From positions 502,704-566,703 of the forward strand of contig JACTAT010000048.1 in NCBI GenBank assembly GCA_014526335.1: DNA of 64,000 nt, written 5' to 3'. The translations under genes and the position numbers were made by a program. Source of the stretch: Chrysaora quinquecirrha (lineage: Eukaryota > Cnidaria > Scyphozoa > Semaeostomeae > Pelagiidae). The notes beneath the pieces are model-generated. The model searched no databases, was not told where the DNA came from, and worked only from the letters and a program-made list of their open reading frames with translations. Positions 12,301-21,302 of this stretch are shown here, in pieces (positions within the stretch are counted from its first letter, which is position 1; each line of letters begins with the position of its first letter).

Positions 12301-15300
12301 TTGCCAGTATCAGGGTCTTACGATGTTGCCAATAAAACAGTTTGATCGATGATCTGTTCAGAGACAAATTCGTACTAGAGCTTAACAGGAAATTCCTAGC
12401 GGTACATAGCTCTTCTCGTCCATGCCTGTTTTTTTTCCGCACGGAGATGTGCTGCATCCATCCCTGCATCATCATTATCTCAAGTTCAACGATAGTAGGG
12501 ATGAAATTAATCAATGAAAGCAGATGACCCTGGACTCCTATTTTGAAAGATAACTGACTTATTTGATGAAATTGTGATCAGAAACCTTGCATTTTAATCA
12601 GGTTTCCCTTCCTAACTTACAAACTAGAAATTTGTATATTCATATGAGACATCCCTTATTTCGAACATTCGATATCTCAAACAAATTCTAGTTTCCCTTG
12701 AGAGTTCGAAATAGCGGATGATTACTGTATTAACACATTACTTATACAAAACTACATTGGAGTTACATTCTTTAACCAAATAGCAAACTGGTTGCTATAT
12801 TTAAACATTATTCAATACGGCTTTAAGAGGTTAGGGTTTATTTGACATATATCTTTGACATGTTCCTCAGGATTTTCTACTATTATTAATGAAGCGTTAT
12901 GCCGTATATTTAGGGTATATTCACTGAATTCTTTTCTTTTCAAGAAAGAGCCTAACTTAACTATGGTTAAATTAACCATAAAAATATGATGACTATCATT
13001 GTCTTCAGAACACCAATTAGCTCACAGGATACCATTAGAGGACCAATAGAATTAACTGAAGGGGGCAGTCTGTAAACTACGAAATCACGAAATGACGAAA
13101 CGAAATGACGAAATGGCGAAATGACATAAAAATAAAGCAATACAATGCATTACATCTATTTAGTTGTCTCTTTGTTAATGCAAGTCTTGAAATCTTTCCC
13201 AATTACCTCTTTACTCGAGCAAAAACTAAGTAAACTGTTGATTAAACAAGAACACTTTTTTGGGAGATTCCCCACTTCCTATTCACGCAGGAAATTCTGA
13301 TGGAGTATCGGACATATTTTTGCCTATATAGATTCGAGAAATAGACGCTTAATAAAAATTTTTAGTGTCGGAAGTATTGTATTAAGAAAGTATACATAAA
13401 TCGGACAAGGAATTTTTCAAAAGCGGTAGTACTAGTTTCAACAATTGGAGTTGATCTTCATCCTACATACAGCTGTTATCGAGCTTCTTACTCTTCAGTA
13501 GAGGTATTCACAATTGTATACTCCAAGGAGATTTATAAGAACACGAGCCTGGAATTAGCCCAGATTTTAAGAACAAATTAAGAACAAGCTGAGGCTGGCC
13601 TTTTCAAAAGCCGTAAGAATATCAGCTAAATATGTAAGTAAGACAGTCAGACTGAAGGTAAAAAGCAATAGACAAGAATGCTGCATTTTCACACAAACCT
13701 AGTACCACCCAAACATTCATTGAAAAATATAGCTTTCTTAGTAACCAGGGAATTAAGAACAGATTAAGAACATTTCAGGCTCAAAAATGGCAAAAATTTA
13801 AGAACAGCCAGCCTCGATCAAAATTTCCTGGTTCTTATAAAAAAAGAGTGTAGATTAGGTAGAAATAAATACCTTCACAGCCATAATTTTGTCACTAGAT
13901 TTATGTTTCATTTTTGTCACCACACCACAAGTTCCACGGCCAATTTCAGCAACTGTTTCTAGTTCTTTTATAGATAGAGGATAATCCTTGAATGAAGACA
14001 ATAAATAAATGAATTTTCAAATTTGATATTAATTGAAAACCATATTAGACTGCTGCTCGAATTTCTAAGGCTATACAGGACCATGTATAACATTACATAG
14101 GATAGCCTTAAGCATAGAGTGAGGACCATGCCGTTTCTACTCCACTGCACCCTTTTTTTATAAGGAACCACTTTATAAGGAACCTACACGTAGAAGGGCT
14201 GAAAATTTAAAGAACTCATACTGCTAGAGAGAAAATTACTAAAGAACTTTTTATTGTTGAAAAGTTTTATCACTGCAAACAATCAAGAATTACAATGCCG
14301 GTTCCTTTCATTCGCAGTCGAAAATCACATAAATTGTACGTTACGGATGTATCAAATGTTTCTGTGAGTAGTCTCGAGCTTTGCTCACATCTAAGTGTCT
14401 CTGTATAGTAGTCATGAAACTGAACATGCAGTTAAAATTAAGGAACTATTAAGGAACTTTTGGAACTACAATCGTCTCAGAAGAAGTCCAAAAATAAGGA
14501 ACTTTAAGAACTAGGCCTTGAGCTAGGTTCTTTATAAAAAAAAGTGTGTACCAACTCACCCCATTTCCAACTCGCCCTACTTTTAGGTCAATTCGCCCCA
14601 CTTACAAAGTCGATTTGCCCCACCTTCAAAGTCAACTTGCCTCATCTCAAAGGTAAACTTGCCCCCATTGAGCTATGAATGTTTAAAATTGGGGGCTCTG
14701 GCCCAAATCTTCTTTAATCACATCGATAGATTCACTCACTTATATCTTTTCTATCATTTAGTTAATGGTAGGCTGAGTTGACTAGACAATATGTGGGACA
14801 ATATGTGGGACAACATCACTTGTAAAGAGTTCCGACTTGACCATGTTAAGGCTGAGCAAGTTTGTAGTGGGGCTAGTTGCCCTGTTATCGACCATACACA
14901 CTTCTATTGACTATTCTTCCAAACTTATCAAGGCTGTTTCTGATACCGTATTAGACATGATAAATATAATCGCTATTTATCAAGACAAGCCTCTGATATT
15001 TATTTGGGGAATGTTTTGGGAGAAACCCGTCTCCCATCATCGGGCAATGAGAACTATGGTTTCTCTCTTATTTATTGCATCGGTTGGATCGACAGGTGTG
15101 AAACATTAACTGGACCTGCGAGGAAGTTTGGTTTCTGGAGCTTTTCCAGAATGCTTCTATTCTTCTATCAGATAGTGGTTTGATGTTGACGTAATGCTAG
15201 AGCTATCTGATAAAAACACACTCCACTTTGCAAAAGCTATTAAGTATAGTTTAAAAACATCATTTGTAATCCATAACAGAGTGAAGATCAAGGTACTCTG

Positions 15301-18300
15301 ATACCACTTCCAAATCTATCCAATATAGTGTCAATGGGTCAAATTTATTAATTTTAGTCATCCAGCTTGAAAAATATTCCAAAAAAATAATAAAAGTTAA
15401 AAAAAGTTTATATAATAGTAATAGTACTGTGCTTTGATTGTTTGTAAAGGCTGAATATTTTGTGTTCTGATTTTTATATTTTTAGCTTGTGTTAACTAAG
15501 CTCTAGTTAACCAGAGTTGATGGTATTCTCTTGTATTTTTTTTACATAAACTTAGATTTGTTTTGTAACTTTATTATAACTTTAATTTAGCGGCCCAAGC
15601 CTGATAAGCCCTGCTTTTCTTGGGTCGCGTAAAACACATTATTTTGCTTTAATTTGTATCTTATACATTAATTGTGTGTTTTACAAATGAAATTGAATTG
15701 AATTGAATTTAATTTCTAAGTAAGATTATGGACAATCTCTATATAAATGGTAATTTGTACCACATTTGATTTCATGAGAGTCTTGAATTTATCTTTTTGT
15801 CTCGAAATTGTCTCGAAGTTCGGGAAGGGAATTAAAACTGCACCTTTTATGCTGTGACAAAGATTGACAGATTTTTTTGCTCGTCCCTCCAACATGAGGG
15901 TAACAGAACATCTGCTATGCTATATGACCCTTCCCTAGGTAGGAGGAGATATATTCACCCTAGGTAATGTCTGCGCAGTATTGTGGAGGATGTGCAGTAA
16001 TGTGGAGGGATTTTCGCAGTAATGTGGAGGGTGTTCAGTAATGTGGAGGGATATCATCAGTAAGGTGGAGGGATTTTTGCAGTAATGTGGAGGATGTTCA
16101 GTAATGTGGAGGGCTATCTTTCAGTAATGTGGAGGGTGCGGAGTAATGTGGAGGGCTATCTTTCAGTAATGTGGAGGGATATCATCAGTGATGTGGCGGT
16201 TGCGGAGTAATGTGGAGGCTATCTTGAAGTAATGTGGAGGGCTATCATAAGTAACGTGGAGGGCTATCTTTCAGTAACGTGGAGGATGTTCAGTAATGTG
16301 GAGGACTATCTTTCCGTAATGTGGTGGCTGCGGAGTATTGTGGAGGGCTATCTTAAAGTAATGTGGAGGCTATCATCAGTGATGTGGAGGATATCATCAG
16401 TAATGTGGTGGTTGCGGAGTAATGTGGAGGCTATCTTGAAGTAATGTGGAGGCTATCATCAGTAACGTGGAGGGCTATCTTTCAGTAACGTGGAGGATGT
16501 TCAGTAATGTGGAGGACTATCTTTCCGTAATGTGGTGGCTGCGGAGTATTGTGGAGGGCTATCTTAAAGTAATGTGGAGGCTATCATCAGTGATGTGGAG
16601 GATATCATCAATAATGTGGTGGTTGCGGAGTAATGTGGAGGGCTATCTTGAAGTAATGTGGAGGGCCCGAGTAATCAAGAAGCACTCTCCTAGCGGTTGC
16701 CGAGAATTTTCGTTTTTTAAACGATTCTCATTGACAAGAAATGCAATTCGGAAGCTAAACCGTGCGTTTTTTAGCCATGAGAACCTTCACACTGCTTTAA
16801 TATTTCATCATATAAGTGTAAGAATCACACAGTTTTGGTTCATTTGCGTAAAATGTCTAATACATATATATTAACAAAACATGAATAAAATATATCTAAC
16901 ATGAATATAAATTCGAAGAAGAAAACATTGTTCTTTTTTACAAACGAAGATACAATGAGTTGAGCGATAAACTGATCTGTACATGAATCAGTGGCAATTT
17001 ATTTTGTCTCTCTTCCTCAGTCTAATAGCAAGTTTATTCACGTAATACTGCTTGTTTGCCTTACTTTGTTCAACCCTTTGCGTGTGGACATCGTGATAGC
17101 AGCAGAACGTATTCACATTCGTTTTTGTTTCGAAGCCCTCCTACAGGTAGTATCTATTTTTGCAAACCCAAAAAAACTTTAATTGACGTTATGAACGGAA
17201 AAGATAAATATTGCTATTTAGTTTGTGACCTTTCTGTTTGATTAGTGTCAAATGATAACCACAACGACATGAATGAAATATTACGTGAATAAACTTGCTA
17301 TTAGACTGAGGAAGAGAGACAAAATAAATTGCCACTGATTCATGTACAGATCAGTTTATCGCTCAACTCATTGTATCTTCGTTTGTAAAAAAGAACAATG
17401 TTTTCTTCTTCGAATTTATATTCATGTTAGATATATTTTATTCATGTTTTGTTAATATATATGTATTAGACATTTTACGCAAATGAACCAAAACTGTGAT
17501 TCTTACACTTATATGATGAAATATTAAAGCAGTGTGAAGGTTCTCATGGCTAAAAACGCACGGTTTAGCTTCCGAATTGCATTTCTTGTCAATGAGAATC
17601 GTTTAAAAAACGAAAATTCTCGGCAACCGCTACGAGAGTGCTTCTTGATTACTCGGCCCTCCACATTACTTCAAGATAGCCTCCACATTACTCCGCAACC
17701 ACCACATTATTGATGATATCCTCCACATCACTGATGATAGCCTCCACATTACTTTAAGATAGCCCTCCACAATACTCCGCAGCCACCACATTACGGAAAG
17801 ATAGTCCTCCACATTACTGAACATCCTCCACGTTACTGAAAGATAGCCCTCCACGTTACTGATGATAGCCCTCCACATTACTTCAAGATAGCCCTCCACA
17901 TTACTCCGCAACCACCACATTACTGATGATATCCCTCCACATCACTGATGATAGCCTCCACATTACTTTAAGATAGCCTCCACAATACTCCGCAGCCACC
18001 ACATTACGGAAAGATAGTCCTCCACATTACTGAACATCCTCCACGTTACTGAAAGATAGCCCTCCACGTTACTTATGATAGCCCTCCACATTACTTCAAG
18101 ATAGCCTCCACATTACTCCGCAACCGCCACATCACTGATGATATCCTCCACATTACTGAAAGATAGCCCTCCACATTACTGCGCACCTCCACATTACTGA
18201 AAGATAGCCCTCCACATTACTGAACATCCTCCACATTACTGCAAAAATCCCTCCACCTTACTGATGATATCCCTCCACATTACTGAACACCCTCCACATT

Positions 18301-19478
18301 ACTGCGAAAATCCCTCCACATTACTGCACATCCTCCACAATACTGCGCAGACATTACCTAGGGTGATATTACAAGGCTTCTCTTTCTCAGCCTCAGCATT
18401 CTATCTGGGCTTTGCATTATCCTTGTGATCTTGCATATGTTGTCATGTTTATCCTTGCTGGCCTTGAAAACCCTTGAGATGAGCTATGCAGAAAGCCTGT
18501 ATGCCCTAGGTTTTCAATGAATGCAAATGTATTAAATGTTTCAAAACTAAATTTCAAACTGAGCTGAGTTGACCAGAGACCACTAGGGTGCTGCAAGTCA
18601 AAAAACAACACAGTTCTAAATTGACCTGAAATGTGTGAATTTATGGTGAATTGCTGGTGTTGGTGTAGCAAGTTGGCAGTGTGGCAAAGTTGACCAGCCT
18701 GGTTGGAAAATTTGCTCCCACTTGCAATAATGATTGCACCTTTCCTACTATTTAGCCAATTGTCATGCTAATTAATCTATTGTTTTCCCAATCTGCTCAC
18801 AACAACACTTAGTGGACAAAAGTAATCAAACTGTTGTCAAAAATGGTTGCCAGCAACAGCCACCAAAACATTTTTCGTAACAATGGCTTGAAGTCACGAA
18901 GTAATTGTCACAAACAATTTCAGAAGGAAAATGTTTATTATTTCACAGTCTTTTGATTAGAAGTATAAGACTAAGTAAAGAATTGTTCCTAAGATTTGTT
19001 AAAATAATTAAGGAAAGTTAAGGATTGGTGCTTAAAAATATTTTGCAAGAAAGTTTTTACTTTGGCCTTTGGGTGATAAAGTGTACCATTCCATGAAGAA
19101 AAGCTGGATAAAGTTCTCTAATTAAAATGGAAAATACATTATAGGTAAACTTTCTTGTTTGAAAATCACGTTTTGGGGGAGAGGGAGCTGCAGAGATAGG
19201 AATTTCTGCATTGACAGTTTTTTTAGGTGAGTGGTCGCTTTCAAAACTATACATTAACATGGAATCCCTTTGTTCTACCTACCTCCTTCATTTCTGGCTC
19301 TTCTTGTTCCCGGACTTCGAGGGCTCGAAAAACTCAGCGGAGCAACAACTGGCCTACTCCTACCGGTCTCACCAGAACCTCTCTCTTCATCTTCAAATGT
19401 CACATGAGACTTCTTTCTTTCTTCGTTCTCATCTTGAAGCCTGTTTGACAGAATGCCTAATCTTTCCTGCAGAGTCAT
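3450..19478 (-). CDS. MAP2K7: Dual-specificity MAP kinase kinase 7 (MKK7), split gene
   Basis: MKK7 phosphorylates JNK on Thr and Tyr in the cytoplasmic stress cascade. Exons in transcription order: 19,478-19,283; 19,205-19,138 (tentative); 13,986-13,873; 11,949-11,830; 10,288-10,181; 9,739-9,688; 8,822-8,695; 8,218-8,138; 6,557-6,415; 4,936-4,891; 3,545-3,450, stop at 3,452-3,450. From 13,986 on, all junctions are GT-AG and phases agree. The ATG at 19,478 opens MTLQERLGILSNRLQDENEE, like the coiled MKK7 N-terminus. Later come the glycine loop GRGTCG, the AVK lysine, HRD split across an intron, CDFGISGRL, the phosphorylated SKAKT segment, AAYMAPERIDPPDP, VWSLGISLVELA, and a C-terminal EVDVAGWY that matches the MAP3K-docking DVD region. 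At least one linking exon between 13,986 and 19,138 was not found. The introns are loaded with mobile elements. Confidence 0.93.
4050..4800 (-). mobile_element. Penelope-like element 3' end, interrupted by a hAT MITE
   Basis: The minus frame near 4,750-4,800 ends QKEFVFSVGFFS-stop, matching the end of the Penelope-like frame at 61,430-61,812 (QKEFVFSLGLFK-stop). The following tail at 4,660-4,760 matches 61,340-61,440. The part at 4,060-4,175 matches 61,195-61,295. The two halves are split by the element at 4,203-4,601. The whole lies in the last MAP2K7 intron. Confidence 0.65.
4203..4601. mobile_element. hAT-type MITE with perfect 8-bp target duplication
   Basis: A 399-bp element with inverted ends CCCGGGGGGTACT and AGTACCCCCCCCGGG. 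It is flanked by the direct repeat CTAAGCTG at 4,195-4,202 and 4,602-4,609. An 8-bp duplication is the hallmark of hAT transposons. It has no coding capacity. A partial relative is at about 58,945-59,070. Confidence 0.85.
5556..6322. mobile_element. Palindrome-rich MITE, GGCGCAAACCGTG ends, copy 1
   Basis: The left end has ggcgcaaaccgtgcc and the right end has the inverted cacggtttccgcc. Inside are many short caacatgttggcc-type palindromes. A better preserved copy is at 21,546-22,308. It lies in a MAP2K7 intron. Open frames within it are chance. Confidence 0.7.
6640..7560. mobile_element. Cluster of four SINE-like copies
   Basis: Copies at about 6,640-6,815 (minus), 6,938-7,075 (plus, partial), 7,085-7,315 (plus) and 7,325-7,545 (plus). 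Shared landmarks are gaagaaggctca, agccgaaacacaaaa, ggaggagagcctt, cggcgatttcattgagc, then a pol III A-box-like tagctcagtgga and a B-box-like ggttcgaatccc. In the better copies the order and spacing of A and B boxes match a tRNA. The family also occurs at 36,170-36,700, 41,085-41,210 and 50,345-50,570. Confidence 0.75.
8911..9386. repeat. TCAG/TCAGTGAG microsatellite
   Basis: About 476 bp of tandem tetramers within a MAP2K7 intron. The outer parts (8,911-9,093 and 9,274-9,386) are TCAG. The middle is an 8-mer TCAGTGAG array with rare tcaatgag variants. All three frames stay open because the unit lacks stops; the Ser-Val-Ser-Gln frames are not genes. Confidence 0.97.
10952..11343. mobile_element. 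Palindromic MITE, CATTTCGGTA ends
   Basis: The left arm (catttcggta ... cttataaagcagcc ... ataaaggctttgac) is the approximate inverse of the right arm (ggtcaaagcccttataaaatcg ... taccgaaatg). Arm-related sequences recur at 19,926-20,110 and 28,790-29,125. It lies in a MAP2K7 intron. Confidence 0.65.
11990..12727. mobile_element. Pogo/Tigger-like MITE, copy 2
   Basis: A 738-bp relative of the 2,658-3,245 element. It starts CAGTTGACATT and ends ATTACTG, with TA on both sides. Its inner blocks (gctatctcgaac, aaattttctgctgaactgg, tggataaagag) match copies 1 and 3. It sits only 40 bp upstream of a MAP2K7 exon (11,830-11,949). Confidence 0.8.
13077..13126. repeat. Short CGAAATGA minisatellite
   Basis: Tandem cgaaatga/cgaaatgg units, about six, with one short unit. 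Confidence 0.75.
13540..13853. mobile_element. Fragment of the TTATAAGAA-ended MITE family
   Basis: The right end ggttcttataaaaaaagagtg matches the right ends at 32,691-33,014 and 27,211-27,602. The inner left side (tttataagaacacgagcc) fits, but the outer left terminus is missing. The element is therefore truncated. It lies just next to a MAP2K7 exon (13,873-13,986). Confidence 0.55.
14148..14548. mobile_element. TTATAAGAA-family MITE
   Basis: The left end is CACCCTTTTTTTATAAGGAA and the right end is the inverse, tctttataaaaaaaagtgtg. Inside are paired ttaaggaac motifs. No transposase. Confidence 0.65.
14549..14880. mobile_element. AACTCGCCCC repeat element, copy 1
   Basis: Tandem-like aactcgcccc/cttgcccc units on the left and an inverted gtagtggggctagttg on the right flank a core with gattcactc. 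The arrangement is shared with 26,275-26,611 in opposite orientation. The open frame at 14,837-15,109 starts inside its right end and is not considered a gene. Confidence 0.55.
14881..15500. other. MAP2K7 intron sequence without recognisable content
   Basis: No exon matching the missing MKK7 linker segment, and no repeat that I can name, was seen on either strand. Confidence 0.4.
15500..15715 (+). mobile_element. LINE 3' tail with GAATT microsatellite
   Basis: The stretch gcggcccaagcc ... ctgcttttcttgggtcgc can fold into a hairpin and is followed by TTGAA repeats. The inverse sequence occurs at 60,267-60,420 (gcgacccaa ... ttgggccgc with AATTC repeats). A 3' hairpin plus a short tandem tail is typical of CR1/L2-type LINE ends. 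No coding part is attached. Confidence 0.55.
15956..18365. mobile_element. 2.4-kb palindromic (fold-back) element with minisatellite arms
   Basis: The element starts CACCCTAGGTAATGTCTGCG and ends with its exact inverse. It is flanked by the direct repeat ATATT (15,951-15,955 and 18,366-18,370). Each arm holds roughly 700 bp of aatgtggagg-type minisatellite, then about 370 bp of unique inverted sequence. The loop is about 17,045-17,270. Long frames in the arms (for example 16,446-16,874 and 17,666-17,920) encode repetitive Met-Trp-Arg peptides and are repeat artefacts. No transposase was seen. Confidence 0.85.
18371..19137. other. MAP2K7 intron, nothing recognised
   Basis: No exon of the missing MKK7 linker was identified here on the minus strand. 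The frame at 18,417-18,671 has no recognisable family features. Confidence 0.4.
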
Positions 19479-19925
19479 TCCTTCATTCTTATGGGCAATT
19501 TTAAAGTAGTTTTATTCAGTTTGCCAACAAGAAAAAGCAGACAGACATTTTTCGGATTATCAAAATAAAATGGCGATTTTTAAAAACACTTTGAAATTGA
19601 ATTGAATTCAGAATTGATTCCATAAGGTTTGGGGAATGGGGAATGGAATTACCAACGGAACGGGAAGCTTCATGAAATTCCTGGCAAACCGAGTAAAACA
19701 AGATTCAAAGCCCCCCCCCCCCCTTCAAAGTTGAAGGCAAGCAAGGAATTTTTATTTAATTAAGTTGGAATTCGAGGCAGCTGTACAACTGGTGGGGGAC
19801 CTGCAGATTGTGCCCCCAGACTGATATTCTAGAACGAATACCCTGGGTACTCATTTACCGACCTCGGAAGGATGGATTAAACCTGTAGGCTTGTGGAAAG
19901 TGGTCCCAACGAGAGTCGAGCATTA

Positions 19926-20110
19926 CCCCACTCGATCAAAGCCCTTATAAAATCGTAAATTTTGAACACTCGTAAAATCGATAATACGAGTGCTGAGGTA
20001 GTCAAACTTTGCACCTAGACTAATTTTGGGATGCTTTATACGATTTTCGGATTGAAAAATTGATATCTTGCGATTTCAAAAAAATTCCAATTCTATCGAA
20101 ATGATCCTAT
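19926..20110. mobile_element. Half copy of the CATTTCGGTA palindromic MITE
   Basis: It matches the right arm of 10,952-11,343 (gatcaaagcccttataaaatcg, tgctttatacgattttc, tatcgaaatgatc). It lies between MAP2K7 and AIMP1. Confidence 0.6.
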
Positions 20111-20679
20111 GGCCTCCTGGTAGTACAGGGTGTTCCAGAAAGGGAAACCCGCCTTAGAAATGTTTCTATTGCAGAACCGCAGCTTCAAGGCAAATAAAGT
20201 TTTTCATTATACTGTAGTTATCTTGTGTGTTATAGGACGAGTTTGCATATTTCATCTTTATGTAAAATGCGCTACATTAAATTTCTTTGAAAAGAAAAGC
20301 ATGTGCACGAACTCGATGGACATTTGATGTAATTGAAGATTGTCTGGTGCTGGGATAAGTTACAGAAAGGGTGTATTGGTACTTGATACTGTACAACAAT
20401 TGACCAGTTCAGGGCAAGGGCTGAAAAATGATCGAATTGGACAGAGACAGACAACCTATTGAACGTTGGATATAAACTCGTATCAAAACATTGTTTATGC
20501 TGAGGTGTGCTTTTTCCAAGTGTCTAAATTTGAGTTAACAAACTATTTTGTGAAAAATTTTGCTTCTTCCTGGTTTTATTCATAGTAACAAAGTAAAGCA
20601 TTACAAAGTGATGTCACATATTTCTTATTCCTTCAAAAAATTGTGACCAACTTTTATGCTCAAAACTTAAATTTTTACT

Positions 20680-21135
20680 TTAGTACAAAGGTTTCTTTAC
20701 CGGGTTCGTTGTTTTTGGAAAGCCCTATAAATCTAAGACGAGTTTCTTGATTGTCAGGAAAAGAATCTAGCTCAAGGCCTAGTTCTTAAATTTCCTTATT
20801 TTTTGACTTTTTTTGAACGAACTGTAGTACCAAAACTTCCTAAATAGTTCCTTGATTTAATGCCATCATTATTATATAGAGACACTTGCATGTAAGCAAA
20901 GCTCGAGACTACTCAAGGAACATTTGATACATGCGTCAAAATAAATTTATGTATGTGATTTTCGACTGCAAGTGAATGGAACCGGCTTTCATATTCTTGT
21001 TTATTTACATGATAAAAGCATTCAACATTAAAAAGTTGTTAAGTGATTTTCTCTTTAGAAATATACGTTCTCTACATTTTCAGGCCTTCCACATGTAGGT
21101 TCCTTCTAAAATGGATCTTTATAAAAAAGCGCGTA
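20680..21135. mobile_element. Degenerate TTATAAGAA-family MITE
   Basis: Internal motifs (ctcaaggcctagttctta, gttccttgattta, ctcgagactactcaagg) and the right end (tctttataaaaaagcgcg) relate to 14,148-14,548. The termini are eroded. Confidence 0.45.
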
Positions 21136-21302
21136 TAAGAGGTTTCTTGTAAAATCATGTTGCACTACGAAAACAGCAGGTCTGAATGCATAAAATACTT
21201 AGTCATTTCCTTCACGTCCCTGTTTTCCTTCACGACGAATTACCAGATTCATTATCAAAATTTCATTGAAATACTATACTAATTAATGTGAGTTAGAGTT
21301 AT

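Noticed and set aside
14837..15109. Small membrane protein with signal-like start (MTMLRLSKFVVGLVALLS)
   Set aside because: The start lies in the right end of a dispersed repeat element; the rest has no support.
16232..16874. Met-Trp-Arg repeat proteins in the palindromic element
   Set aside because: Mirror-image copies on both arms show that they are a by-product of the minisatellite.
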